This document shows, one piece after another, positions 25,614-36,020 of a DNA stretch of 64,000 nt. Under the pieces are notes generated by a model. It saw only the letters and a program-made list of their open reading frames with translations, ran no database searches and had not been told where the DNA came from. The translations under genes and the position numbers were made by a program. The DNA lies in NCBI GenBank assembly GCA_030645575.1, contig JAUSMJ010000059.1, forward strand, positions 1 to 64,000. The letters are read 5' to 3'. The stretch's first letter is position 1; each line of letters opens with the position of its first letter. This stretch comes from Caulobacter sp. GTDB lineage: Bacteria > Pseudomonadota > Alphaproteobacteria > Caulobacterales > Caulobacteraceae.

Positions 25614-26545
25614 CAGACGGCCTCCGCATAGAGGGCGGCGCGATAGAGGCGCAGGGCGAAGGCGCGCGGCTGAACGGGCAGGGCGTCGGCCAGGGCGAAG
25701 GCCTTGAGCAGAGGCCGCCACAGGCCGCGCAGCGGGACGCGTTTCAGCAGCCGCGCGACCCGATAGCTGGGGTAGGTCTCGACCACGGCGCGGTGGTCGG
25801 CGACGACCCGCGCGAAGTTGGCCGCCGACTGCTCATATTTCCGGGCCATGACGGGGGCGGTGTCGAGGCCCAGGTGGCTGGCGGGGATGTCGGCATGGAC
25901 GATGGGCCAGCGTTCGGCGACGCGGATGCCCCATTCGACGTCCTCCCAGCCCCAGCCGGTGAACCGCTCGTCGAAGCCGATGCTGTCGAACACGTCCCGC
26001 CGGACTAGCAGGTTGGCGGTGAACACATGCTTGGCCGGATCACGCGCGCGCTCGGCCGCGCCGTGGCAGTCGTTCTTCAGCGCCATGGCCCGGTGCAGGG
26101 CGTTCTCGCGGGTGCGCGGCGTCTGGTCGAGCGAGAAGCCGCCGAACGCCGCCGCCGGATCGCGGGCGTCGATCAGCGCCAGCCAGTCGGCGAGGAACTG
26201 GTCGCCGTCGGGCAGCATGTCGGCGTCGATGAACAGCAGGCGGTCGGCCCGGGCATGACGGGCAAGGCGGTTGCGACCCCTCGACCGGCCCTCGTTGGCC
26301 GCCAGCCGCACGAACCGGGCGGGCAGGCGCAGGGCCTCCACGGCCTCGCCGACACGCGTCGCCAGGTCCGGATCGCCCGAGCCGTCGTCGAGCAGCACGA
26401 TCTCGACGGGCTGGGCCTCGCGGTCGAGGGCCGCCAGCAACGGCGTGGGATCGTCGCGCATGAACGGGATCAGCACCGACAGCCGGGGGGCCGCGCCGGC
26501 CCAGGCGGCGTTGTCGGTGATCCATTCGGTCGGGCTGACGGTCAT
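25613..26545 (-). CDS. hfsG: Family 2 glycosyltransferase, HfsG-like
   Basis: A 310-residue GT-A fold glycosyltransferase predicted to add a sugar (probably GlcNAc-type) to the lipid-linked holdfast unit at the cytoplasmic face. Seen are the nucleotide-binding start LSVLIPFMRDDP with EIVLLDDGSGD, the DxD motif in LLFIDADMLPDGDQF, and the acceptor-site GWGWEDVEWGIR. The start codon overlaps the hfsF stop by 4 nt (ATGA), and its stop overlaps hfsH by 1 nt, so hfsFGH are tightly coupled. Confidence 0.87.
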   Translation of the reverse strand: MTVSPTEWITDNAAWAGAAPRLSVLIPFMRDDPTPLLAALDREAQPVEIVLLDDGSGDPDLATRVGEAVEALRLPARFVRLAANEGRSRGRNRLARHARADRLLFIDADMLPDGDQFLADWLALIDARDPAAAFGGFSLDQTPRTRENALHRAMALKNDCHGAAERARDPAKHVFTANLLVRRDVFDSIGFDERFTGWGWEDVEWGIRVAERWPIVHADIPASHLGLDTAPVMARKYEQSAANFARVVADHRAVVETYPSYRVARLLKRVPLRGLWRPLLKAFALADALPVQPRAFALRLYRAALYAEAV

Positions 26546-27990
26546 GTCGCGGTCCTCGCCCGCAGGCCCCGCCACAGCGTCCGGCCGTGGCCGCGCAGGC
26601 CGCCGGCGTCGAGCAGCAGCACGACGGCGCCATAGACCAGCCCGCCCGCGCCGGCCTTGAGCGCCAGTTCGAGCACGCCGCCGACCGCCGGGATCCGCGT
26701 CACCACGACCGCCATGGCCAGGCAGGCCAGCGCCGCGCGCCAGACCACGTCCAGCGGGACCGGCAGCGGCATGGCCCGGCGGCCCAGCGTCCAGGACGCC
26801 CCGGCGCCGATGGCGTAGCTGGCGGCCGTCGACCACATGGCGCCGGCGATGCCGTAGCGCGGGATCAGGATCAGGTTCAGCAGCAGGTTGGCGACCGCCG
26901 GGATGATCATCGCCGCGAACAGCAGGTGCGTGCGCCGGCCCAGGGTGAAGGCCTGGTGGAAATAGTAGGTGGTGATCCCCGAGAAGAAGGCGCCCACGGC
27001 CACCCAGGGCGTCACCTGCGCCGCGCCCGCCGACAGGGCGCCGCCGACCATCAGCTGGGCCAGCGGTCCGGCGACCAGGGCCACGCCGACGGCGGCGGGC
27101 AGGGTCAGCAGGACCATGAAGGACGCCTGTTCGCGCGCCGTCTCGGCCAGGGCCGCGCGACCGCCGCGCTCCAGCGCCGCGACCATCGCCGGTCCGCCGG
27201 CCATGCCCAGCCAGATGAACATCACGTCCAGGGTGCGGTTCGCCAGGCTGTAGCCCGCGTGATAGACGCCGACCGCCCGCTCGTCGAGGAAGGCGGCCAG
27301 AAGGAAGCGGTCGGTGTTGGCGATGACCAGCGACAGGATCAGCGAGAAGGCCACGGGCAGGCCGTAGCCGGCGTAGTCGTGCAGGCGGGCCCTCTGGAAC
27401 CGGCCGCCGCGCGCCAGGGCCAGCTCCCGGCGCAGGGTGAAGACCAGGCAGATCACCGCGATCGAGCCGATGCCGATCATCGGACCGGCCGCGCCGGCGC
27501 CCAGGGTGATGGCCAGCACCCCGATGGCGAAGCCGCCGGCCGTCTGGGCCATGTCCAGCGCCGAGGCGGCCATCACCTCGCCGTCGGCCTTGCGCCGCTC
27601 CTGCACGATGCGGATCAGGCTGCGGAAGACGATGGCGGCCAGGCCGACGGCCACGGCGGCCTTCAGCGGCGCGGTGATCGGCGCCAGCCACACCGCGACC
27701 GCCGCGACCACCGGAAAGACGATGGCCAGCACGGCGAACGCGCGCATCAGGGTGGCCAGATGGTCGGCGACCTCGCCACGTTCGACCGAACGCGCCTGGA
27801 ACCGGGCCAGCGCCGCCTCGACCCAGGTGAACAGGGTGGTGTGGGCCAGGCTCATGACCGACAGGGCCAGGGCGTATCCACCATACTGCTCGGGCGTCAG
27901 CAGGCGGGTGAAGACCACGATGGTCAGCAGCCCGACGATCCCCTGGGTGATGTTGGCCGGCAGGTAGCCGATCAGGCCGCGGCGAAACAT
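26542..27990 (-). CDS. hfsF: Polysaccharide flippase, HfsF-like (MATE/Wzx type)
   Basis: A 482-residue inner-membrane protein with about 13-14 hydrophobic helices in the polysaccharide-transport (Wzx) family, expected to flip the undecaprenyl-linked holdfast repeat unit across the membrane. The first helices (LTIVVFTRLLTPEQYGGYAL) show the family pattern. It follows hfsE after 4 bp and overlaps hfsG by 4 nt. Confidence 0.87.
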   Translation of the reverse strand: MFRRGLIGYLPANITQGIVGLLTIVVFTRLLTPEQYGGYALALSVMSLAHTTLFTWVEAALARFQARSVERGEVADHLATLMRAFAVLAIVFPVVAAVAVWLAPITAPLKAAVAVGLAAIVFRSLIRIVQERRKADGEVMAASALDMAQTAGGFAIGVLAITLGAGAAGPMIGIGSIAVICLVFTLRRELALARGGRFQRARLHDYAGYGLPVAFSLILSLVIANTDRFLLAAFLDERAVGVYHAGYSLANRTLDVMFIWLGMAGGPAMVAALERGGRAALAETAREQASFMVLLTLPAAVGVALVAGPLAQLMVGGALSAGAAQVTPWVAVGAFFSGITTYYFHQAFTLGRRTHLLFAAMIIPAVANLLLNLILIPRYGIAGAMWSTAASYAIGAGASWTLGRRAMPLPVPLDVVWRAALACLAMAVVVTRIPAVGGVLELALKAGAGGLVYGAVVLLLDAGGLRGHGRTLWRGLRARTAT

Positions 27991-27994
27991 CGGC

Positions 27995-29572
27995 CTAGCG
28001 CACCGTGTCCCGGTCCCCGAGCAGGCAGGGGATGGTCATGGCCATGATGTAGAGGTCGAACCAGAAGTTCTGGCGCTCGATGTATTCGATATCGAGCGCC
28101 ACGCGGCGGCGGACCAGTTCGGGCGTATCGACAGGACCGCGCGAGCCGTTGATCGCGGCCCAGCCGGTCATGCCGGGCTTCATGCGGTGGCGGTGGGCGT
28201 ATTCGGCGACGAGGCGGGCGGATTCGGTCTGGCCGGTCTTCATGCCCACGGCGTGGGGACGGGGGCCGACCAGGCTCATCTCGCCGGTCATCACGTTGAA
28301 CAGCTGCGGCAGTTCGTCGAGGCTGGTCTTGCGGATGAACCGGCCCACGCGCGTCACGCGGTCGTCGCCGGCGCGCACCTGTTGCACGGCGGCGAAGTCG
28401 GCCGCCTCGGCGCGCATCGAGCGGAACTTCCAGACCAGGATTTCCTCGTTGTTGAACCCGTGGCGGCGCTGGCGGAAGAACACCGGACCGGGGCTGTCGA
28501 GCTTGATGGCCACGGCCACGGCGATCATCAGCGGCCAGCCCAGCAGCAGGGCCAGCGCCCCGACGACCAGGTCCTGGGCGCGCTTGACGCCCGCGCGGCG
28601 GATGTCGGCGGGCTCGCCCGAGACCTGGGCCAGCTGGGCGTCGGCGATGCGCGACAGCGCGCGGTGCCGGCCGTCCTCGCCGCCCGCGTCGAGCACCAGG
28701 CTGACGTCGTTGGGCAGCACCCGCAAGCGGTCGATCAGCTCCCGGATGCGCGGCTGGGCCGACGGATTCACCGCGATGACGATGCGATCGACGTAGGGCA
28801 TGATCTTGTGGGTCAACAGGTCGGTCGTATTGCCCAGCACCGGCACCCCGGCGAGCTCCCGCGGGACCCGGTCCAGGCGGTCGTCGAACACGCCCAGCAC
28901 CGCCACCTCGCGCGTGGCCAGGGCCGTCTCGATCAGCTTGCGGGCCGCCGGTGTCGCGCCGACGATGACGATGTTGGGGGTCAGCTTGCCGTCGCGACGC
29001 CAGCCGGCGACGATCAACCACCACAGGCCGTGCAGCGCCAGCACCGCCATCAGGCTGACAGCGAACCAGGCCGGGACGACCGGTGACAGGCGCGGACCGA
29101 CCAGGTCCAGGGCGATCAGAGGCAGGCCGGCGAGGCTGAAGGCCGCGCAGACCCGCACGAAATGCCGCGACAGGTTCTCGTTGAGGGCGAAGCCGTGGGT
29201 GTCCATGGCCCGCAAGCCCCACAGCAGCAGGCCCGCGCCCAGCGCCAGCGGCAGGGCCTGGCCGACGGTCGCCTGCAACAGGCCGCCCTCGGCGAGGAAA
29301 TGCGCCGCCGTCAGGGTCGCCACGACGATGGCGGTCGCGTCGATCCAGCGGAAGGTGTGCGTGACGTGCCGCAGCTCAAGCCGGGACCGCACGGGCGTCA
29401 GCCGGCGCGGGCGGAAAGGACCGCGCCGGTCGCGCGGGTCCTCCAGCGGCGCGGCGTCGGGCTCGCGCCCGAACTGGGTCTCCAGCACCCGGTGCAGCGC
29501 GCGCACGGCATCGACCCAGCCCTCTTCGGGACTGGCGTCGGGCACTGCGCGCGGGGCGGGGGCGGACCTCAT
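27995..29572 (-). CDS. hfsE: Undecaprenyl-phosphate sugar phosphotransferase, HfsE-like
   Basis: A 525-residue polyprenyl-phosphate hexose-1-phosphate transferase (WbaP/PssY type) that starts holdfast repeat-unit synthesis by moving a sugar-phosphate onto undecaprenyl phosphate. It has four N-terminal membrane helices (about 95-215), a CoA-binding-like Rossmann segment (NIVIVGATPAARKLIETAL), a further helix, and the C-terminal catalytic domain with WKFRSMR, RKTSLDELPQLFNVMTGEMS and LVGPRP. The start was set at the ATG giving MRSAPAPRA because a longer frame runs through the tRNA-Ser gene upstream. First gene of hfsEFGH. Confidence 0.88.
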   Translation of the reverse strand: MRSAPAPRAVPDASPEEGWVDAVRALHRVLETQFGREPDAAPLEDPRDRRGPFRPRRLTPVRSRLELRHVTHTFRWIDATAIVVATLTAAHFLAEGGLLQATVGQALPLALGAGLLLWGLRAMDTHGFALNENLSRHFVRVCAAFSLAGLPLIALDLVGPRLSPVVPAWFAVSLMAVLALHGLWWLIVAGWRRDGKLTPNIVIVGATPAARKLIETALATREVAVLGVFDDRLDRVPRELAGVPVLGNTTDLLTHKIMPYVDRIVIAVNPSAQPRIRELIDRLRVLPNDVSLVLDAGGEDGRHRALSRIADAQLAQVSGEPADIRRAGVKRAQDLVVGALALLLGWPLMIAVAVAIKLDSPGPVFFRQRRHGFNNEEILVWKFRSMRAEAADFAAVQQVRAGDDRVTRVGRFIRKTSLDELPQLFNVMTGEMSLVGPRPHAVGMKTGQTESARLVAEYAHRHRMKPGMTGWAAINGSRGPVDTPELVRRRVALDIEYIERQNFWFDLYIMAMTIPCLLGDRDTVR

Positions 29573-29692
29573 CGCGGGCAATCTCGCATGGCCGGCTGAG
29601 CGTCCGGTTAACGGGGTTCGCCCAAACCATGCGAGCGGTCGTTGCGAACGTCGCGCCACTTGGATATGAGGGGCCTCCCGCGAAAGCGGGGT

Positions 29693-29783
29693 GGAGACGT
29701 GCCCGAGTGGCCGAAGGGACTCGTTTGCTAAATGAGCGTACCCCAAAAGGGTACCGTGGGTTCGAATCCCACCGTCTCCGCCA
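29693..29783 (+). tRNA. tRNA-Ser (anticodon GCU)
   Basis: A full class II tRNA cloverleaf: 7-bp acceptor GGAGACG / CGTCTCC, discriminator G, encoded CCA; anticodon stem CTCGT / ATGAG around the loop TTGCTAA with anticodon GCT; long variable arm (GTACCCCAAAAGGGTAC); and T arm with GGTTCGAATCC. Reads AGC and AGU serine codons. It lies between the divergent hfsE and trmL. No integrase is nearby, so there is no sign of use as an attachment site. Confidence 0.97.
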
Positions 29784-29844
29784 TCCTGCTTCGCCCCGCG
29801 GGCTTCGCGGGATAAAATCCTGAGCCATCATTCGAAGCAGGATG
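29782..29844. repeat. Inverted repeat downstream of tRNA-Ser, possible terminator
   Basis: Twelve-base arms CATCCTGCTTCG and CGAAGCAGGATG enclose a second hairpin CCCGCG-GGCTT-CGCGGG. It starts at the tRNA CCA end, so it may help end tRNA transcription. There is no clear T-run. CATCCTGCTTCG also occurs in the family D element at 14421. Confidence 0.5.
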
Positions 29845-29907
29845 CCCTCCGAAGCCCTGGCGCAGGCGGGCGTGTTTCCCGAGCCCCGCTTTTCGTGAGT
29901 CCCACGC

Positions 29908-30381
29908 ATGCCGCCAACCCGGCCAGGTCTGGCCCTGCTCCAGCCGGTTATTCCGCAGAATGTCGGCGCCTGCATCCGGTTGTCGGCCTGTTTCGGCGTG
30001 GACCTGCACGTGATCGAGCCCGTCGGCTTCCGGTTCGACGACAGCGCCATGAAGCGGGCGGCGCTCGACTATGGGCCCCTGGCGCACATGACGCGGCACG
30101 CCGACTGGGACGCCTTCCTGCGCGACCGGGCGCCCGGGCGGCTGGTGCTGTTCACGACAAAGGGCGCGACGCCGCTCAACGCCTTCGCCTTCCGGCCTGA
30201 TGACGTGTTGCTGTTCGGCCGCGAGACGGCCGGTGCGCCGGAAACGGTGCATGCCGTCGCCGACGCCCGTGTGGTGATTCCGTTGCGACCGGACGCGCGG
30301 TCACTGAACCTGTCGGTCAGCGCCGGAATCGGCCTGTTCGAGGCGCTGCGCCAGACCGGCGGGCTCGGGGGCAAGGCTTGA
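29908..30381 (+). CDS. trmL: tRNA (cytidine(34)-2'-O)-methyltransferase, TrmL-like
   Basis: A 157-residue SPOUT-class methyltransferase, the length typical of TrmL, which methylates the 2'-OH of the wobble base of tRNA-Leu isoacceptors. The knot motifs are LLLFGRETAGAPETV (about 95-109) and VVIPLRPDARSLNLSVSAGI (about 118-137); the N-terminus has LLQPVIPQNVGACIRLSACF. It follows tRNA-Ser on the same strand but with a 124-bp gap. The exact target residue is inferred from the family. Confidence 0.92.
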   Translation: MPPTRPGLALLQPVIPQNVGACIRLSACFGVDLHVIEPVGFRFDDSAMKRAALDYGPLAHMTRHADWDAFLRDRAPGRLVLFTTKGATPLNAFAFRPDDVLLFGRETAGAPETVHAVADARVVIPLRPDARSLNLSVSAGIGLFEALRQTGGLGGKA

Positions 30382-30403
30382 CGACGGTCAGGCCCAACTC
30401 GCG

Positions 30404-30523
30404 TCATGGCCCGACTTGTTCGGGCCATCCAAGCGCGCGAGGCTGGAGGTTGTCCCACTGATCGTCAGCGGTTCATCGTCAGAGCGCCGTGTTCTTGGGT
30501 GGCCCGAACACGTCGGGCCATGA
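30404..30523. repeat. Family C MITE-like element, copy 1
   Basis: A 120 bp element with 28-bp inverted ends (left starting TCATGGCCCGACTTG, right ending GTCGGGCCATGA, with a few mismatches). Each end is itself a palindrome. It fills the trmL-nitroreductase convergent gap, 22 nt from the trmL stop. The 185-bp gap holds nothing else. See the copy at 59291. Confidence 0.85.
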
Positions 30524-30566
30524 CGGATTTATTTGCCCGGGCAGTGCTCGGCATCAGCCATTGGAC

Positions 30567-31268
30567 CTAGTCGTCGAACCCCACGAACACCGCCGCCTCG
30601 TCGATCGACTTGCGCTGCGAGACCACCGCATTGGCCGGAAACGAGTCGTCGGGCCAGCCCATGGCGACGCAGATCATGATCACCTGGTCGTCGGGGATGC
30701 CGGCGTGCTCGCGCACCACGGGCGACTGCATGATGCCCTGGCTGTTGATCACGCAGCCCAGGCCGCGCGCCCAGGCGGCGTTGACCAGGGCGTTGGTCAC
30801 GGCGCCGCAGTCGAACGGTCCGATGTCGCCGCCATGGATCGAGCGGTCGTAGGTCACCACGATCGAGACCGGCGCGTCGAACTGGCGAAACCCGCGCAGA
30901 ACCCAGTCCGTCCGCTTCTCCTTGTTGTCGCGCTCAATGCCCATGGCCGCGAACAGCTGCTTGGCGACGCCGATCTGTCGCTCGCGGTGGGCGCCGCCGT
31001 ATTCGCCATGGCCGCGGAACTCGCGCGATGACGGCACGCCGGCCAGATTGCGCTCGGTATTGCCGGCGCGGATCCGGTCCAGCGCCTCGCCGGCGACGAC
31101 ATAGAAGTTCCACGGCTGGGTGTTCAGCGACGACGGCGCGCGCATGGCCACCTCGAGAACCTCGCGGATCAGCGCCCGGGGCACGGGCTCGGGCCGGTAG
31201 CCGCGGATGCTGCGGCGTCCCTGGACAACCTCGTCGAACGTCGGGGCGGGGCTCGCGGCTGGATTCAT
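30567..31268 (-). CDS. Nitroreductase family protein
   Basis: A 233-residue FMN-dependent nitroreductase-fold protein that would reduce nitro compounds or quinones with NAD(P)H. FMN-binding features are RRSIRGYRPEPVP near the N-terminus (about 19-31), APSSLNTQPWNFYVV (about 44-58) and the C-terminal GWPDDSFPANAVVSQRKSIDE. The start was set at MNPAASPAP; a longer upstream frame overlaps the divergent glycosylase. The natural substrate is unknown. Confidence 0.9.
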   Translation of the reverse strand: MNPAASPAPTFDEVVQGRRSIRGYRPEPVPRALIREVLEVAMRAPSSLNTQPWNFYVVAGEALDRIRAGNTERNLAGVPSSREFRGHGEYGGAHRERQIGVAKQLFAAMGIERDNKEKRTDWVLRGFRQFDAPVSIVVTYDRSIHGGDIGPFDCGAVTNALVNAAWARGLGCVINSQGIMQSPVVREHAGIPDDQVIMICVAMGWPDDSFPANAVVSQRKSIDEAAVFVGFDD

Positions 31269-31436
31269 GGTCTGGTTTCCACGCTGATCGGATGTGACCG
31301 TCGTGTGAGTAGCGCGTGCGATGCGGCGAAAGAAGGTGAACTTGTCGCCGCCATATCCGGACTGGCCCTCGCCGCCGGCAGGACGCAGGATGGCGCGGGC
31401 CGCCCCGCCGGGCGGCGTGACCGAGAGAGGCTGTGC

Positions 31437-32114
31437 GTGAACAGGGCCAGGCCCTTCGCCGACATCCGGGCCCAGGCCGCCGCGCGCAAGGGCGGCGAGG
31501 CGGCGCTGGCCGCCCTGCTGCCGGCGGTCAGGACCGCGGACGAGCTGGCCGCGATTCCCGACGACCGCTGGCTGGCGATGATGAGCCGCTGCGTGTTCCA
31601 GGCCGGCTTCTCGTGGAAGGTGGTCGAGACCAAATGGCCGGGCTTCGAGGCGGCCTTCTGGGGCTTCGACCCGAACCGCTGCCGGATGATGTCGGACGAG
31701 GACCTCGACGCCCTGCTCAAGGACCGGCGGATCATCCGCAACGGGGGCAAGGTCGTGTCGGTGCGCAACAACGCCGCCCTGCTGGTCGATCTGGCGGCGG
31801 AGCATGGTTCGGCGGCGGCGGTCTTCGCCCGCTGGCCGGCGGACGACTTCGTTGGGCTGCTCGACCTTCTGAAGACGCGCGGCGACCGGCTGGGCGGCGG
31901 CGCGGGCATGATGGCCCTGCGCTTCATGGGCCGCGACGGCTGGGTCACCTCGCCCGACATGGTCAAGGCCCTGACCCGCGAAGGTGTCATCGACGGCGCG
32001 CCCGATACGAAGAAGGCCCGCAAGGCGATCCAGGCGGCGTTCAGCCAATGGGCGGCGGAGGAGGGAACCCCTCTCGCCCACATCAGCCGGATTTTGGCGA
32101 TGAGCGTGGACTGA
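31437..32114 (+). CDS. DNA-3-methyladenine glycosylase I family protein
   Basis: A 225-residue helical protein of the Tag/COG2818 family, which removes 3-methyladenine from DNA in base-excision repair. Visible patterns are MSRCVFQAGFSWKVVETKWP (about 48-67), DEDLDALLKDRRIIRNGGKV (about 86-105) and the C-terminal GAPDTKKARKAIQAAFSQW. It is longer than E. coli Tag and lacks Tag's C-terminal zinc motif, so the substrate may differ. I chose the GTG giving VNRARPFADI, which has AGAGAGG 6 nt upstream; the ATG 132 bp earlier adds a low-complexity stretch. Confidence 0.8.
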   Translation: MNRARPFADIRAQAAARKGGEAALAALLPAVRTADELAAIPDDRWLAMMSRCVFQAGFSWKVVETKWPGFEAAFWGFDPNRCRMMSDEDLDALLKDRRIIRNGGKVVSVRNNAALLVDLAAEHGSAAAVFARWPADDFVGLLDLLKTRGDRLGGGAGMMALRFMGRDGWVTSPDMVKALTREGVIDGAPDTKKARKAIQAAFSQWAAEEGTPLAHISRILAMSVD

Positions 32115-32122
32115 GGTCGCGG

Positions 32123-32416
32123 TCAGCCCACGTCGATGAGCAACGGCCAGCCGGGGCCGAGCTCCTCGCGCAGGCGCTGTCCAAGGGCCTCGCCGCGCCG
32201 TCGGAACCGCGTCTCGGCCTCGGCGTCAACGAAGCCCGATCTCGCAGGGTCATCCAGATCGAGGGTGGCGTCGAAGTCCGCGGCCCAGGCCAGCAGGTCG
32301 GCGCGCAGGGCCGCCGACAGCGGCAGGGTCGCGGGATCGACGTCGCCCGCAAGCCCGGGCGACGCCTCCCACAGGGGAAAGCACTGATAGTCGGCCATCA
32401 GCCGCAGCGAGCGCAT
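32123..32416 (-). CDS. Small conserved hypothetical protein
   Basis: A 97-residue acidic protein. The pattern YQCFPLWEASPG, then LPLSAALRADLLAWAADFDA, then DDPARSGF and LREELGPGW occurs in a family of short uncharacterised proteins found in many bacteria. I know no function. It lies 5 bp after the acyl-CoA synthetase on the same strand and is probably co-transcribed, and it converges on the glycosylase gene with 8 bp between stops. An internal ATG six codons in (MADYQC) is an alternative start. Confidence 0.7.
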   Translation of the reverse strand: MRSLRLMADYQCFPLWEASPGLAGDVDPATLPLSAALRADLLAWAADFDATLDLDDPARSGFVDAEAETRFRRRGEALGQRLREELGPGWPLLIDVG

Positions 32417-32421
32417 CCGCC

Positions 32422-34044
<1,623 letters not shown>

Positions 34045-34104
34045 GGGCGTTTCCTCCTGGTCTTTGTGATTGGCGTTCAGGATCGGCGCTGGGCGCCGTG
34101 CAAG

Positions 34105-34713
34105 TCAATCCAGACGGTAGGCTTCACGGCCGGCGGCGCGGTTCTCGCGCACGATACGGCCCCACCAGCGGATGCGCTCGGCGTCGGTCAGACCGTCGCT
34201 GTCCTCCAGCCAACGGACCATGCTGTCGAGGAACAGGCCGAACAGGGCGCCGGCGGCCATTTGCGCCCGGTCCTCGGCTCCGGGCGGCGCGTCGGGGCCC
34301 GGCTTGAACAGGGGCAGGGCGGTGCGCGCCAGCAGGGGGCGCAGCCGCGCCTCCCACTCCGGCTGGCTGGCCCGGCAGTTGCGGAACACCAGCAGGAAGG
34401 GCGCGGGCTCCTGCCGCGCCGTCTCGAGCACCCGCGCGACCATCGATCCGTAGCCCTCCCATGGCGCGGCGTGGGCGTCCTCGATCGCGCCGGCGACCCT
34501 TTCGAAGATCGCCTCGACCAGCGCCTCGCGCGAGGGAAACAGGCGATAGAACAGCACCTTGGCCGCGCCGGCGGCGTCGGCGATGTCGCGCATGGTGGCC
34601 GTGTGCAGGCCCTTGTCCAGCAGCACGCGGGCGGCGACGCGGACGTACTCGTCGCGGCGCGCGGCGTGATCGACGCGGGGCTTCTTGCGGACGGGCGCGG
34701 TGGCTGCGGTCAT
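34105..34713 (-). CDS. TetR family transcriptional regulator
   Basis: A 202-residue TetR/AcrR-type regulator with the helix-turn-helix at about residues 40-62 (TMRDIADAAGAAKVLFYRLF) and a C-terminal ligand-binding domain. The start was set at MTAATAPVRKK; an upstream ATG adds residues encoded by a family A hairpin and is unlikely. It sits directly upstream of the acyl-CoA synthetase gene in the same direction, so the two may form one autoregulated unit linked to fatty acid use, by analogy with FadR-like TetR proteins. Confidence 0.88.
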   Translation of the reverse strand: MTAATAPVRKKPRVDHAARRDEYVRVAARVLLDKGLHTATMRDIADAAGAAKVLFYRLFPSREALVEAIFERVAGAIEDAHAAPWEGYGSMVARVLETARQEPAPFLLVFRNCRASQPEWEARLRPLLARTALPLFKPGPDAPPGAEDRAQMAAGALFGLFLDSMVRWLEDSDGLTDAERIRWWGRIVRENRAAGREAYRLD

Positions 34714-34746
34714 GGAAACTGCGTGGTAACAGACTTTGCGGAGCGC

Positions 34747-34775
34747 GGGGACATGCACTTGGAGTGCGTGTCCCC
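34747..34775. repeat. Family A hairpin, copy 3
   Basis: A 29-bp palindrome (GGGGACATGCACTTGG / AGTGCGTGTCCCC), 3 nt beyond the stop codon of the minus-strand MacB-like permease. It has one extra loop base compared with the other copies, and its orientation is opposite to that seen after the other minus-strand genes. Confidence 0.88.
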
Positions 34776-34778
34776 ATG

Positions 34779-36020
34779 CTACTCCCGCCGCAGCGCCTCG
34801 ATCGGGTCGAGCCTGGCCGCTCTCCACGACGGATAGGCGCCGAACACCACTCCGACCAGCAGCGAGAAGCCCAACGCCACGGGGATCGACCAGGTGGCGA
34901 TGGCCACCGGCCAGTCGCCCAGCTTGGCCATCAGGAAACCGCCGCCGATGCCGATGACCAGGCCGATGATCCCGCCGATCACCGACAGGGTCACGGCCTC
35001 CAGCGCGAACTGGAACAGCACGTCGTTGCGCCGGGCGCCGACGGCCATGCGCAGGCCAATCTCGCGGGTCCGTTCGGTCACGGCCACCAGCATGATGTTC
35101 ATGATGCCCACCCCGCCGACCACCAGCGACACGGCGGCCACGGCGGCCAGCAGCGAGGTGAAGGTCTTCACCGAGGCCTGCATGGCCTCCATGATCGAGG
35201 CCATGTTCTGGACGCTGAAGTCGTCGTCGGCGCCCTGGCGGATGCGATGGCGCTCGCGCAGCAGGTTGGTCACGTCCTCCTGCAGCCGGTCCATGTCCTC
35301 GGCGGTGGCCGCCTTCACATAGATGGTCTGGACGTTGTCGCCCTGGACCCGCCGGCCGACCACGCGCGACCGCACGGCCTGCAGGGGCCCCAGCACGATG
35401 TCGTCCTGGTCCTGGCCGAAGCCGCTCTGGCCCTTGGAGGTCAGCACCCCGACCACCTCGAATGGCACGACCCCGACCCGGATGCGCTTGCCCACCGCGT
35501 CGGTGTCCTCGCCGAACAGTGCGGTCGCCACGGTCTGGCCGATGACGACCACCTTGCGGCCCTGACGCGCCTCGGTCTCGTCGAACATCCGGCCCGAGGC
35601 GATGGTCAGGTCGCGGGCGGTCAGATAGTCGGGCGTGACCCCCTCGACCCGCGACTGCCAGTTGGCGCCCTCGGCGGTCAGCTGGGCGCCGCCGCGCACG
35701 GCCGGAGCCACGGCGACCGCCCCCTCGACCTGGCTGGCGATGGCCCCGGCGTCGTCCTCGGTCAGGGACACGCCGCTACCGGCGCCCTGGCTGACGAAGC
35801 CGCCGCCCGGGCCGCGCGAGGCGCCGGGCATGACGATCAGCAGGTTCGATCCCAGCCCGCCGATGGCGCTGGTCACCCGCTGCTGCGCGCCCAGGCCGAT
35901 GGAGGTCATCATGACCACGGCGGCGACGCCGATGACCACGCCCAGCGAGGTCAGGGCGCTGCGCATCGGGTGGGCGGCGATGGCCCCGGCCGCGAAGCCG
36001 ACCAGATCGATACGCTTCAC
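34779..36020 (-). CDS. MacB-like ABC transporter permease
   Basis: A 413-residue permease of the MacB/LolE type VII ABC family: one N-terminal membrane helix (ALTSLGVVIGVAAVVMMTS, about 23-41), a large periplasmic MacB_PCD domain (about 45-250) and three C-terminal helices in an FtsX domain (LLAAVAAVSLVVGGVGIMNI and two more). It moves molecules from the periplasm towards the exterior by mechanotransmission rather than across the inner membrane. The ATPase is a separate, 4-nt-overlapping upstream gene, so this is a split MacB. With the adaptor upstream it should form a tripartite efflux pump with an outer-membrane TolC-like protein encoded elsewhere. Confidence 0.9.
   Translation of the reverse strand: MKRIDLVGFAAGAIAAHPMRSALTSLGVVIGVAAVVMMTSIGLGAQQRVTSAIGGLGSNLLIVMPGASRGPGGGFVSQGAGSGVSLTEDDAGAIASQVEGAVAVAPAVRGGAQLTAEGANWQSRVEGVTPDYLTARDLTIASGRMFDETEARQGRKVVVIGQTVATALFGEDTDAVGKRIRVGVVPFEVVGVLTSKGQSGFGQDQDDIVLGPLQAVRSRVVGRRVQGDNVQTIYVKAATAEDMDRLQEDVTNLLRERHRIRQGADDDFSVQNMASIMEAMQASVKTFTSLLAAVAAVSLVVGGVGIMNIMLVAVTERTREIGLRMAVGARRNDVLFQFALEAVTLSVIGGIIGLVIGIGGGFLMAKLGDWPVAIATWSIPVALGFSLLVGVVFGAYPSWRAARLDPIEALRRE

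Noticed and set aside
29693-29783. tRNA-Ser as an integration site
   Set aside because: No integrase gene or duplicated tRNA 3' end was found nearby; the downstream inverted repeat belongs to the general repeat background.
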